The position numbers were made by a program, and so were the translations under genes. The notes beneath the pieces were generated by a model, which was given only the letters and a program-made list of their open reading frames with translations, did no database searches and was not told where the DNA came from. DNA of 13,824 nt from assembly GCA_031257715.1 (NCBI GenBank), contig JAIROE010000277.1, forward strand, positions 1 to 13,824, in the 5' to 3' direction. Positions within the stretch are counted from its first letter, which is position 1; every line of letters starts with the position of its first letter. The DNA is from Treponema sp. GTDB taxonomy: Bacteria > Spirochaetota > Spirochaetia > Treponematales > Breznakiellaceae. Below, one piece after another: positions 5,520-13,767 of this stretch.

Positions 5520-7238
5520 ATGATCGAATACAGAAACGCGTGGGCTTTTTTGGAAGAATACCGGGGGAAATTTTTTACCGGCCTCTGGCCCACAATTCCG
5601 GAAATGTTCCGTATCACTACTGCCCGGTACGCGGAACGTCCCTGCCTTACCATTTATGAACCCGAAAGGATAAGCCTTACTTACCGCGAAAGCCTTGCGC
5701 GCATAGAGGCCGTCGCCCGGTGGCTGCACGAAAGGGGCATACGCAAAGGGGACAAGGTTGCGGTTACGGGGAAAAATTCCCCTGAATGGGCCGCCGCCTA
5801 TCTGGGCATTCTCTTTGCCGGGGCAACGGTGGTTCCCATCGACTATCAACTCAGGGCGGAAGAGGCGGATCTTCTCCTGGAGGCATCGCACGCCGTAATC
5901 CTTTTTGTCGATGAGGAAAAATACGACCGGTACGAGGGGAACCCCGGCCTGCGCGGTATCGTCTCTTTAACCAGGGAAAAGGGGACCTACATTTACGATC
6001 TTGACGGCCCCGAAGCGGTCATTGAAGGGGCTGCGGATACCGATCTCGCGGCCATACTTTTTACGTCGGGAACCATGGGGAAACCCAAGGGCGTCATGCT
6101 GACCCACCGGAATCTGGTTTCCGACTGTTACCTTGCCCAGGGCAACATGCTGCTGTTTCCCACGGATGTTTTTTACGCCCTCCTTCCCCTGCACCACGCC
6201 TATACCATGCTGGCGGTGCTGATTGAAACAATCTCCGTCGGCGCCGAAGTGGTCTTTGGGAAACGGATGGTCACCAAGGCGATCCTCAAGGACCTTAAAG
6301 AGGCGAAGATCACCATGCTGCTTGCCGTTCCCATGCTTTTCAACAAGGTTCTGGCGGGCATCATCCGGGGGCTCAGGGAAAAAGGGCCCCTCGTGTACGG
6401 TCTCATCTCGGCGCTCATGGGCGTTTCCGGTCTCATAAAAAAAATATTTCACGTTAACCCCGGGAAAAAAATGTTCGGTTTTATCCTTGACAAGGCAAGC
6501 CTTACCACACTTCGCATCTGTATCTGCGGCGGCGGCCCGCTGGCCCCCAGCGTCTTCAGAAAATACAACCAACTGGGGCTTGATTTTGTGCAGGGCTACG
6601 GCCTTACCGAAACCAGCCCCATCATCAACCTCAATCCCATTGAATACTACAAAGAGACAAGCGTCGGAAGGGTGCTGCCGCAGGTGGACATGAAGATCCT
6701 CAATCCCGACGAACGGGGAATAGGGGAAGTGATAGTCAAGGGCCCCGTGGTGATGCAGGGCTATTTTGAACTGCCCGAAGAGACCGCCGCGTCTTTTACC
6801 GAAGACGGCTACCTTAAAACCGGCGACGTGGGCTACATGGACAACGAAGGGTATCTCTACCTCACGGGGCGCGCGAAAAACCTGATAGTTACCGAGGGCG
6901 GAAAGAACGTCTATCCGGAAGAGATCGAAAATGAATTCCAGCTTTTCGAGGAAATCGAGCAGATCCTTATCCGGGGCTACGAGCTTGACAAAAAGATGAA
7001 AACCGAAGGCATAGAGGCCTTTGTTTTTCCCAATCCGGAATTCAACCGGGGCGGCGGGACAAACGAAAACGGCGCCCCGGATCCGAAGGCGCAGGCCGCG
7101 GTGAAGGAGCGCATAAACGCCATCATCGCCGAAGTGAACCAGCATCTCCTTCCCTACCAGAAGATAGCCCGTACCGTCATTCTGGATAAACCCATGGAGA
7201 TGACCACTACCAGGAAAATCAAACGGGACACCGTCTAG
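5520..7238 (+). CDS. AMP-forming acyl-CoA (or acyl-ACP) synthetase
   Basis: Activates a carboxylic acid, probably a medium- or long-chain fatty acid, with ATP and joins it to CoA or acyl carrier protein. It has 572 residues, usual for the ANL superfamily. Visible core motifs are the phosphate loop TSGTMGKPKG (182-191), YGLTETSP (360-367), the ribose-binding Asp in TGDVGYMD (D436), the hinge segment TGRAKN (449-454), and the catalytic Lys of the A10-like RKIKR (K566). The protein ends only six residues after K566. A hydrophilic insertion lies near 503-520. The ATG is supported by GGAGG five to six bases upstream. It is the only plus-strand gene, divergent from the lipoprotein and convergent with the dehydrogenase. 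Substrate cannot be read from the sequence; fatty-acid scavenging or lipid repair is a reasonable guess. Confidence 0.9.
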   Translation: MIEYRNAWAFLEEYRGKFFTGLWPTIPEMFRITTARYAERPCLTIYEPERISLTYRESLARIEAVARWLHERGIRKGDKVAVTGKNSPEWAAAYLGILFAGATVVPIDYQLRAEEADLLLEASHAVILFVDEEKYDRYEGNPGLRGIVSLTREKGTYIYDLDGPEAVIEGAADTDLAAILFTSGTMGKPKGVMLTHRNLVSDCYLAQGNMLLFPTDVFYALLPLHHAYTMLAVLIETISVGAEVVFGKRMVTKAILKDLKEAKITMLLAVPMLFNKVLAGIIRGLREKGPLVYGLISALMGVSGLIKKIFHVNPGKKMFGFILDKASLTTLRICICGGGPLAPSVFRKYNQLGLDFVQGYGLTETSPIINLNPIEYYKETSVGRVLPQVDMKILNPDERGIGEVIVKGPVVMQGYFELPEETAASFTEDGYLKTGDVGYMDNEGYLYLTGRAKNLIVTEGGKNVYPEEIENEFQLFEEIEQILIRGYELDKKMKTEGIEAFVFPNPEFNRGGGTNENGAPDPKAQAAVKERINAIIAEVNQHLLPYQKIARTVILDKPMEMTTTRKIKRDTV

Positions 7239-7253
7239 GGGCCGCGGGCGGCA

Positions 7254-8336
7254 TTACAGCGGTTCCGGCACAGGCACGGCAAGTTCTTCCGCGGTTTTTT
7301 TGAGCGTCTCCCAGACTTCCCCGGCAAGGGGTACCCCTTCCCTTTCGCTCCGTTCTTCGGCTTCCTGTTCTTTGAGTCCCGCGTACCACACCCGCTCCGC
7401 CCCGTCCGCGGGCTCAAGCGACGAAAGCTCTCCGAGCATGCGGCTCATGTCCCGCCTGAAATCCTCCGGGGGTCTGAAAAGATCGATGCGCAAGGCCATG
7501 AAAAAATGACAGACGCGGGCGGACGACGCTTCGCTGTCCCGCACCGATTCGCCGAAGGTTCCCCCGGAACAGAGCGCGGTGAGTATGTCCACCATGACCG
7601 CAAGGCCGTAACCCTTGTGGCCTCCGGAAATCTCGCCTTCTCCGCCGAGGGGAAGAAGGCCGCCGCCGCGCTGGTACAGCATGTCCTCAAGCAGACGGGC
7701 CGCGTCGCCGGAGGCGCGCCCTTCCGTATCCACAGCCCAGAACGGGGGGAGTTTTTTCCCTTCACGCTGGTACACTTCGATCTTTCCCCTCGTGACCGTG
7801 GTGGACGCCATGTCCAGGCTGAAGAGCTTCCCGCCGGAGGCGGGCGCCGCAAAAGCGATGGGATTGGTTCCGAACATCGCCTTCCGTGCGTACGTGGGAA
7901 CCCCCAGGGCGGCGGTATTCGTCATTGCAATGCCTATCATGTCCCTGCGGGCGGCCATTTCGGCGTAATAACCGGCTATACCGAAATGATTGGAGTTGCG
8001 TATACTGCACACCCCGAAACCCTTGTCTTCCGCCATGGCGATGACCCTGTCCATGGACCGCCTGGCAAGGGAAAGACCCATGGCGCCTCCCGCGTCAAGG
8101 ACAAAAGACACCGGCGTTTCGCGGAGCACAAGAGGCCTTGCGCCGCACAGGATGGCGCCCTCCCGTATCCCGTCCGCGTAACGCCTGATTCTGGCGACGC
8201 CGTGGCTCGGTATGCCCCTGGCATCGGCGGCCGCAAGAATACGGGCCGAATCTTCCGCCTCATCCGAGGCCAGTCCCAAAGCGGTGAAAATGTCCGCGCA
8301 GAGTTTTTCAAGCGCGCGCCGTTCGATGTGGATCAT
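7254..8336 (-). CDS. Malate/L-lactate dehydrogenase family NAD(P)-dependent oxidoreductase (type-2 Ldh/YlbC fold)
   Basis: Reduces or oxidises a 2-keto/2-hydroxy acid or a related substrate with NAD(P)H. The family (360 residues here, the usual size) includes malate, L-lactate, sulfolactate and ureidoglycolate dehydrogenases and cyclic-imine reductases, so the substrate is open. Characteristic features are GIPSHGVARIRRY (His45), the catalytic-region RNSNHFGIAGYY (His117), FGTNPIAFAAP, LDMASTTVTRGKI and GGHKGYGLAVMVDIL. The C-terminal 60 residues are charged. The ATG at 8336 is only 6 bases after the hisD stop with no strong ribosome site, so translation is probably coupled to hisD. It is the last gene of the his operon. 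No role in histidine synthesis is known for this family, so the link is positional only. Confidence 0.9.
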   Translation of the reverse strand: MIHIERRALEKLCADIFTALGLASDEAEDSARILAAADARGIPSHGVARIRRYADGIREGAILCGARPLVLRETPVSFVLDAGGAMGLSLARRSMDRVIAMAEDKGFGVCSIRNSNHFGIAGYYAEMAARRDMIGIAMTNTAALGVPTYARKAMFGTNPIAFAAPASGGKLFSLDMASTTVTRGKIEVYQREGKKLPPFWAVDTEGRASGDAARLLEDMLYQRGGGLLPLGGEGEISGGHKGYGLAVMVDILTALCSGGTFGESVRDSEASSARVCHFFMALRIDLFRPPEDFRRDMSRMLGELSSLEPADGAERVWYAGLKEQEAEERSEREGVPLAGEVWETLKKTAEELAVPVPEPL

Positions 8337-8342
8337 GTCATG

Positions 8343-9677
8343 TTACCCGCGCAGGCCGCGGCGTATTCCCGCGCTGGCGGCGTGTCCGGCAAGCCCTTCG
8401 GCCGCCGCGATGCGCTCCGCGGCGTCTACCGCCTTTTCCCAGCCGGACCCTTTTGTGCAGCGAAGGGTGGTGACGATCTTGAGGAAATGGCGCACCGAAA
8501 GGCCGCCTGAAAAACGGGCGCTTCCCGAAGTGGGAAGGGTGTGGTTGATCCCCGCGGAATAATCCCCCAGCGCTTCCGCCGCAAGGCTTCCCACAAAAAG
8601 GGAGCCGTAATTTTTAAGGAGAGGTACGAGGGATTCGGAGCCGGGGACCTGCAGTTCAAGATGTTCGGGGGCTATTGTATTGGCGATACGCACCGCCTCT
8701 TCGCCGGTGCGGCACACAACGATGAGAGCTCCCGAATCCACAGACGCGCGGGCCGAATCCGCGGAAGGAAGCGAAAGGAGCCGCCGTTCAAGCGCCGCGC
8801 CGATGAGGTCCGCCGTTTTCCGGGACGGCACGAGCGCCCGCGCCCTGGCATCGGGATCATGCTCCGCCTGGGCGAGCATGTCGGCGGCGGCAATATCAGC
8901 GGCCTTTGCGGTGTCCTTTTCCGCCGCAGCGCCGGTCCAGCCCTCCCCGGCAATCACGAGCATGTCGGTAGGACCGGCGATAAAGTCTATCCCCACTTCG
9001 CCGTAGAGCAGGCGCTTGGCCGCGGCGACGTATTTGTTTCCCGGCCCGGCGATAATGTCGGCGCGCGGTACGGTTTCGGTCCCCAGCGCCAGAGCCGCAA
9101 TGCCCTGCGCCCCGCCCAGGGCAAACACGCGATCCGCACCGGCAAGATGAGACGCGGCAAGGACGCGCCTGTCGGGAAGGCCGTCTTCAAGAGGCGGAGA
9201 GGCGAGCAGCACTTCGCCTGAACCGGCGGCGGCGGCGGGAATGACGCCCATGAGGACCGATGAGACAAGGGGGAAGCGGCCGGCCGGGGCATAGACGGCG
9301 GCCCGCTCTACCGGGATGACCCGCTGTCCGGCGATGAGGCCTTCTCCTGTTTCGTACTCAAAATCGAAGAACTGTTTTTTTTGCTCCAGCGCGAAACGCC
9401 GTATGTTATCCGCGGCAAATTTCAGGGCTTCCACAAGAGAAGGATCTTCGGCCTCAAGCCGTTCATACGCTTCCCGGACGGCGGCGGGGGGAACATCCGT
9501 CTTTTCGGGGGCGCTCCTGTCGAAGCGGGAAGCGAAAAGCCGCACCGCATCATCCCCGTCTTTCCGCACGGCGGCGATGATCTCCCGTACCGCCGCTTCC
9601 GTTTTTTCATCGTTAAGGGGCCGTGCGGAGGCTTCTTTCCAGTACGCCGTAAATTCCTGACTGTCGATAATCTTCAT
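8343..9677 (-). CDS. hisD: Histidinol dehydrogenase
   Basis: Catalyses the last two steps of histidine synthesis: histidinol to histidinal to histidine, using NAD+ and Zn2+. It has 444 residues, close to the family norm. The expected sites are present: the nucleotide-binding region around GPGNKYVAAAK, zinc ligands Q270, H273, D372 and H432, and the catalytic E338-H339 pair in APEHLEL. A small Ala-rich insertion (about 246-259) follows VIAGEG. The ATG at 9677 is chosen because GGGAG lies six bases upstream and the protein then starts as expected (MKIIDSQEF). The same frame is open back to 9917, but that part overlaps hisC. It lies 10 bases after hisC. Confidence 0.96.
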   Translation of the reverse strand: MKIIDSQEFTAYWKEASARPLNDEKTEAAVREIIAAVRKDGDDAVRLFASRFDRSAPEKTDVPPAAVREAYERLEAEDPSLVEALKFAADNIRRFALEQKKQFFDFEYETGEGLIAGQRVIPVERAAVYAPAGRFPLVSSVLMGVIPAAAAGSGEVLLASPPLEDGLPDRRVLAASHLAGADRVFALGGAQGIAALALGTETVPRADIIAGPGNKYVAAAKRLLYGEVGIDFIAGPTDMLVIAGEGWTGAAAEKDTAKAADIAAADMLAQAEHDPDARARALVPSRKTADLIGAALERRLLSLPSADSARASVDSGALIVVCRTGEEAVRIANTIAPEHLELQVPGSESLVPLLKNYGSLFVGSLAAEALGDYSAGINHTLPTSGSARFSGGLSVRHFLKIVTTLRCTKGSGWEKAVDAAERIAAAEGLAGHAASAGIRRGLRG

Positions 9678-9687
9678 GCTGAACTCC

Positions 9688-10761
9688 CTAAATTTCGCGG
9701 CATGCATCGAGAAAAAAATCCATGTCCCCGTCGGATCCCATGCTGACCCTGATGCAGGAAGCAATGCGGGGCCTGTCGAAATGCCGCACGAGTATGCCCC
9801 GTTTCCGTAATGCGGCGGACAATTCCCCTCCGCCCAGGCGGGGATGTTTAGTGAAAATGAAGTTGGCGGATGAAGGAAGCACGGTAAAGCCCATTCCCGC
9901 AAGCGCGGCAGAAACACGCTCCCGTGTTTTTATTATTCTTTCGTTTACGCCGTCGTAATAGGCGGCATCGGAAAGCGCGGCGGCCGCTCCCGCAAGGGCG
10001 AGCCTGTCCAGCGTGTATGAATTGAAGGAATCACGTACACGGCAAAGCCCTTCCATCAGCGTTTCGTCCCCCATGGCAAAACCCGCCCTCAGCCCCGCAA
10101 GCGACGCCGATTTGGAAAGGGTGTGAACGGTAAGGATGTTGGGGTGCCTCCCAATGAGGGGAACCGACGAACCGCCTCCGGCGAAGGCGATGTAGGCTTC
10201 ATCCACAACAAGCACCTTCCCCTGTTTTTCAAGATACGCGGCAAGAACGGAGACGCTCTCAACGGAAAGGGAAAGCCCCGTCGGGGCGTTGGGATTTGCG
10301 ATGACCGCCCCGCCCGAGGGAACAAAGTAATCCTCAATCGCTATGGAAAAATCTTCGGCAAGCGGAACGGTGCGGAAAGGCGTTCCCCACAGCCCCGCGT
10401 ACACCGGGTAGAAGCTGTAGGTGACATCGGGAAAGAGGACAGGAGGCGCGCCGGGGCCCGGCTCAAAAAAAGCGGCAAACGCAAACGCCAATACTTCGTC
10501 GGAACCGTTCCCCGCAAAAACCTGTTCCGGCCTTACCCCGTACCGTGCGGCGGCGGCCTCGCGGAATTCCGTACAGGCGGGATCGGGATAGAGCCGCAGC
10601 CTTTCATCCGCCGCTTTTTTTACCGCATCGATCACTTTGGGCGAGGGAGGATAGGGATTCTCGTTTGTATTGAGTTTGATGACGATCTTCCCGTCCTCCG
10701 GCTGTTCGCCGGGAACATAGGGGACAAGCCCCCTCGTCCGCGCGTTCCAGTAAAAACTCAT
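9688..10761 (-). CDS. hisC: Histidinol-phosphate aminotransferase
   Basis: A PLP-dependent transferase that converts imidazole-acetol phosphate and glutamate to histidinol phosphate. It has 357 residues with the class-I/II aminotransferase signatures: KLNTNENPYPPS at the N-terminus, GNGSDEVL for the cofactor phosphate, NPNAPTG, VVDEAY with the PLP-contacting Asp, and HTLSKSASLAGLRAGF with K217 as the Schiff-base lysine. The ATG at 10761 follows GGGGGAATGAAGG. It lies between creD (62-base gap) and hisD (10-base gap). HisC relatives can also act on tyrosine or phenylalanine precursors, but the hisD context supports this call. Confidence 0.95.
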   Translation of the reverse strand: MSFYWNARTRGLVPYVPGEQPEDGKIVIKLNTNENPYPPSPKVIDAVKKAADERLRLYPDPACTEFREAAAARYGVRPEQVFAGNGSDEVLAFAFAAFFEPGPGAPPVLFPDVTYSFYPVYAGLWGTPFRTVPLAEDFSIAIEDYFVPSGGAVIANPNAPTGLSLSVESVSVLAAYLEKQGKVLVVDEAYIAFAGGGSSVPLIGRHPNILTVHTLSKSASLAGLRAGFAMGDETLMEGLCRVRDSFNSYTLDRLALAGAAAALSDAAYYDGVNERIIKTRERVSAALAGMGFTVLPSSANFIFTKHPRLGGGELSAALRKRGILVRHFDRPRIASCIRVSMGSDGDMDFFLDACREI

Positions 10762-10784
10762 CCTTCATTCCCCCTTTCCGGAAT

Positions 10785-10820
10785 GGCGCCGGGTTATTCG
10801 AATACGAACAACCCGGCGCC
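10785..10820 (-). repeat. GC-rich hairpin between creD and hisC
   Basis: An 11-bp perfect stem, GGCGCCGGGTT (10785-10795) with AACCCGGCGCC (10810-10820). The 14-base loop can extend by a further TTCG/CGAA helix past one mismatch. No U-run follows in the direction of transcription, so full intrinsic termination is unlikely. It may protect a processed end, slow RNA decay, or partly terminate between the upstream genes and hisC-hisD. Confidence 0.6.
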
Positions 10821-10823
10821 GCC

Positions 10824-12248
10824 CTAACTCCTCCCTTCTCCCCCGGTCAAATCCTCCGCTTCCTGGAACCAGTCCAGTTTGCGGGTCAGGAACATGATCA
10901 ACGCCACAACCACAAAGGTCCCGATGGAACCGATGAGCAGGGCGTAGGATTCGGCGTTCAGTACGGCGTACAGGAGGATGTATGAGGTGCTTACCGTAAG
11001 GCCCATATACCAGCTCTTGTTCCAGGAAGGCAGCAGGGAACGGGAGTACAAGGTCATCATGGCGGTTACCGCCAAGGCGGCAATGAGATAAGCGGTGTAA
11101 AAAGGTATCTGCTCGGACAATGAAAGGAGCAGGAGATAAAATACCGCGTTGCCGATGCCGGAAAGGAGGTAAGGGACCGGATGAATTCTTTTTTTCGAAA
11201 ATATTTCAAGAAGAAACAGAGTCAGGAAGGGAACTATCAGAAAGAGAACGGCGTATTTTACCGCCCGTGTATTCAGCGCATAGGTATCGACGGCGCGGAA
11301 AAAATCCACGCCGAATAACGAGCCGGTATACTGCCGCTTCTCGTCATGATTTTTCCAGAAAAGCGGTATGTCCCGGCTTAAATAATTGACATCCCAGAAG
11401 GCCGAAAAATCCGTATCACCGATGGACGACCCGCCCGGCAGATAGGCGCCCTGAAAGGAAGGAGCCCCCCAATCGGCGGAAACGGCGGCGTGGGTGTCCT
11501 GACCCAGAGGCAGAAACCGCAGATACCGGCCCCCCTGTATGTCAATGCTGACGTGGAAGGCCGCGGCTCTGTTTTCAAACCGGGAAAGGCTCGCGTAGAT
11601 ACCCCCGATACCCTCGTCCGCTCCGGAATGCCAGGAAGAGGAAGAAAAGGGAGATCCGTATTGAAAGAGACTGTAACCCCGGTTTCCGGGCTTGAAAAAA
11701 AGTTCTTCATCGTTCCATGTTGAAACGTTCATTTTGCGAATTCCCTTCTGGCTGGAAAGGGAGATAATCAGTTCCGTCTGATTGAGGAAAATTTGTTCAT
11801 TGGGTAATAGTTCCGTTATGGCCATAGCGGGATCAAAGACGCCTTTGAGGGTGAGGGTTCCCGAAAAAAGGGGAACCTGGAAAATTCCCCGTTTCCGTAT
11901 TTCGGTTTTAAAGGCGGCGTTTATATCGAGCTTCCGGGGGTTTATGACCAGCGTGAAGGGCGTTCTAACCTGTTCTATTTTTTCCCCATCCTTTTCGGTT
12001 TTGGTCCTGACTTCCCCGGTCCTGATTCCGGGAATGATGACAATGGGCCCCGCCGCCACAAGCTCTTTTCCCCAGGCTTCCATGATGTCCGCCTCGGCGC
12101 CGGCCGCAGTCCTTCCCCGTTCATCCACCAGAGAACGGATCATGGACAGGGGAATAAGCAGCAACAGCACCAATACCGCGAGCAAAAGCACCTTGAAGGT
12201 ATAACCCCGGGTAAATTTTCCGAAAACCGGTTTTCTGCCTTTATCCAT
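10824..12248 (-). CDS. creD: CreD-family inner-membrane protein
   Basis: It has 474 residues, with one N-terminal membrane helix (about 18-38), a large extracytoplasmic domain (about 40-325) and five C-terminal helices (about 332-350, 360-378, 383-400, 414-431, 436-455). The family signature is visible: FFRAVDTYALNTRAVKYA leading into the helices, then MFLTRKLDW near the end. CreD of E. coli belongs to the CreBC regulon and affects envelope behaviour and colicin tolerance; its molecular activity is not known. Here there is no creBC pair nearby, and it sits inside a histidine operon, 33 bases after the hisA-hisIE fusion. The ATG at 12248 has AGGAGG eight bases upstream. No link to histidine synthesis is known. 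Confidence 0.92.
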   Translation of the reverse strand: MDKGRKPVFGKFTRGYTFKVLLLAVLVLLLLIPLSMIRSLVDERGRTAAGAEADIMEAWGKELVAAGPIVIIPGIRTGEVRTKTEKDGEKIEQVRTPFTLVINPRKLDINAAFKTEIRKRGIFQVPLFSGTLTLKGVFDPAMAITELLPNEQIFLNQTELIISLSSQKGIRKMNVSTWNDEELFFKPGNRGYSLFQYGSPFSSSSWHSGADEGIGGIYASLSRFENRAAAFHVSIDIQGGRYLRFLPLGQDTHAAVSADWGAPSFQGAYLPGGSSIGDTDFSAFWDVNYLSRDIPLFWKNHDEKRQYTGSLFGVDFFRAVDTYALNTRAVKYAVLFLIVPFLTLFLLEIFSKKRIHPVPYLLSGIGNAVFYLLLLSLSEQIPFYTAYLIAALAVTAMMTLYSRSLLPSWNKSWYMGLTVSTSYILLYAVLNAESYALLIGSIGTFVVVALIMFLTRKLDWFQEAEDLTGGEGRS

Positions 12249-12281
12249 GTCAATTGCCTCCTTGTGCTCTCCCGCACACTT

Positions 12282-13640
12282 TCATTTCTTGTGCCGCCTG
12301 TCAAGTTCGTCCAGAATTTCACCGGTCGTCACCCCTTTGCGGGTCATAAGGACCGTGGCGAAATACAGAAGATCCGCCGCCTCCCAGACAACTTCCTCAT
12401 GAGTTACAGCGGCGCAGAGTTCTCCTGCTTCTTCCTGCACCTTTTCCCGGACCAATTCGTCGTCAAGAGAAGCGGTGTAGGAACCGGGCGCGGGATTGCG
12501 GAGCCTTTCGGCAATGATGGACCGGAGCGTTTCCCATGTATAGCGGCGCTCCACGGAAAAGCACGAAAAGTCCCCGGTATGGCAGACAGGGCCGGAGGGT
12601 TCCGCCACGGCAAGAACGGCGTCACGATCGCAGTCGGCCCTGAGTTTTTTGAGGACGAGGGTATTGCCCGATGTTTCCCCCTTCATCCAGAGCCTGTCCC
12701 TGCCGCGGCTGTGAAAGCAGACCCTGCCCCGCGTAAAAGTTTCCAGAACAGCTTCCCGATCGGCAAATCCCGTCATCAAAACCTGCCCCTCGGGGGACTG
12801 CACGATGAGGGGAAGAAGCGCGCCTGCCGGAGCGGCCCCGTCTGTCGGGGCGGCCGCGCCTTTCTTCCAGTTGAGCGAAGCGGCAAAGGCGGCGGCGAGA
12901 CTCACTTTTCCGGTGTAGAGGGCCATGCCGAGCTGTACGTCGCAGCCCAGGGCGGCAAGGGCTTCCACTTCGTCCAGCGACGAAACGCCTCCGGCCGCGG
13001 TGATGCGGCAGGAGACCGCCCCGCGCAGAAGCTTTACCGGCTTGAGATCCATGCCCGTCATGGTGCCTTCGCGGTCCACGCAGGTAAAGAGCAGTTCCGA
13101 CACATACGGCTCGACCGCCTTCGCCGCTTCGACAAGGTCAAGTCCCGTGCGGGTCTTCCACCCATCCACAACTATCTCGTATCCGGAGGACCCGCCGCCC
13201 TGGTTCACACAGGCAGCGGCATCCACGGCCGCGATTATCCGCTGCCGGCCGATTTTCCCCGCGAGGCTTTCAAGAAAGGGGATATTCACCGCGAACGAGT
13301 CCCCGGCGGGAAGCGCGCCCTTTTTCGGATCCCGGAACACAGCCGAACCGGCGATGATTTTTTTCGCCCCAAGGCTCACCAATTCTTTCGCCTGATCCGC
13401 GTTCCGTATGCCCCCGCCCACCCGGCATTCGGCCCTGCGGAGGAGGGGCCGTATCATATCGAGATTGTAGGGCGGCACCCCCCGGCCCATGGCGGCGTCA
13501 AGGTCTATCACCGCCACTTCACCGTACCGGTCGAATTCTTCCGCCAGGGCGGCGGAATCCTCCCGCCGGAGGACCAACTCGGACCCCTGTTTTAACTGAA
13601 CGACCGCTCCGTCCTGTATGTCTATTGAAGCTATAACCAT
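12282..13640 (-). CDS. hisA/hisI: Trifunctional HisA-HisI-HisE histidine biosynthesis fusion protein
   Basis: It has 452 residues with three domains. Residues 1-258 are a HisA-like (beta/alpha)8 barrel: ASIDIQDG (catalytic-type D7), CRVGGGIRN, AAVD (D140), VDGWKTRTGLDL with the W161 seen in HisA, and TCVDREGT. After an Ala/Gly/Pro linker (261-274), residues 275-362 are phosphoribosyl-AMP cyclohydrolase (HisI): metal-binding D336/D338/D340 in DCDRD and Zn-type C337, C353 and C360 in GPVCHTGDFSC. Residues 370-450 are phosphoribosyl-ATP pyrophosphatase (HisE) with E403, E404 and E407, then WEAADLLY (E420, D423). Together they would turn phosphoribosyl-ATP into PRFAR. HisI-HisE fusions are common; HisA in the same chain is not. 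The ATG has GGAGG five bases upstream. Confidence 0.93.
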   Translation of the reverse strand: MVIASIDIQDGAVVQLKQGSELVLRREDSAALAEEFDRYGEVAVIDLDAAMGRGVPPYNLDMIRPLLRRAECRVGGGIRNADQAKELVSLGAKKIIAGSAVFRDPKKGALPAGDSFAVNIPFLESLAGKIGRQRIIAAVDAAACVNQGGGSSGYEIVVDGWKTRTGLDLVEAAKAVEPYVSELLFTCVDREGTMTGMDLKPVKLLRGAVSCRITAAGGVSSLDEVEALAALGCDVQLGMALYTGKVSLAAAFAASLNWKKGAAAPTDGAAPAGALLPLIVQSPEGQVLMTGFADREAVLETFTRGRVCFHSRGRDRLWMKGETSGNTLVLKKLRADCDRDAVLAVAEPSGPVCHTGDFSCFSVERRYTWETLRSIIAERLRNPAPGSYTASLDDELVREKVQEEAGELCAAVTHEEVVWEAADLLYFATVLMTRKGVTTGEILDELDRRHKK

Positions 13641-13767
13641 CTGTCCTCCTTTCGCGGCCCCCGCACCCTCGGAGCTTTGCGCCGCCCCGGCCCCTTCATT
13701 GCCGCCCGTCTTTGGCGTTTACCGCCCGCACCTCCTCACATTACCCGCATGTCTCATCCCGCGCCGG
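13641..13767 (-). other. Intergenic region between hisF-like tail and the hisA-hisIE fusion
   Basis: 127 bases, very GC-rich. It holds the GGAGG ribosome site of the fusion gene next to 13640. I see no convincing promoter, terminator or His-rich leader peptide. Two tiny frames exist (12 and about 22 codons) but neither has family support. Confidence 0.5.

Noticed and set aside
5967..7145. 392-codon minus-strand frame opposite the acyl-CoA synthetase
   Set aside because: His- and Phe-rich low-quality translation opposite a gene with all ANL motifs intact; antisense artefact.
7239..7253. Bidirectional terminator between the synthetase and dehydrogenase genes
   Set aside because: Only 15 bases, with at most a 5-bp stem and a 2-base loop and no U-run.
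9678..9917. N-terminal extension of hisD to 9917
   Set aside because: It overlaps the 3' end of hisC in another frame. The ATG at 9677 has a good ribosome site and gives the normal HisD start.
12264..13595. 443-codon plus-strand frame opposite the HisA-HisI-HisE gene
   Set aside because: No domain, Arg/Gly/His-rich; shadow of the true minus-strand gene.
13641..13760. Small peptides (12 and about 22 codons) before the hisA-hisIE fusion as a histidine leader peptide
   Set aside because: They contain at most one His codon and there is no terminator/antiterminator pair, so attenuation is not supported.
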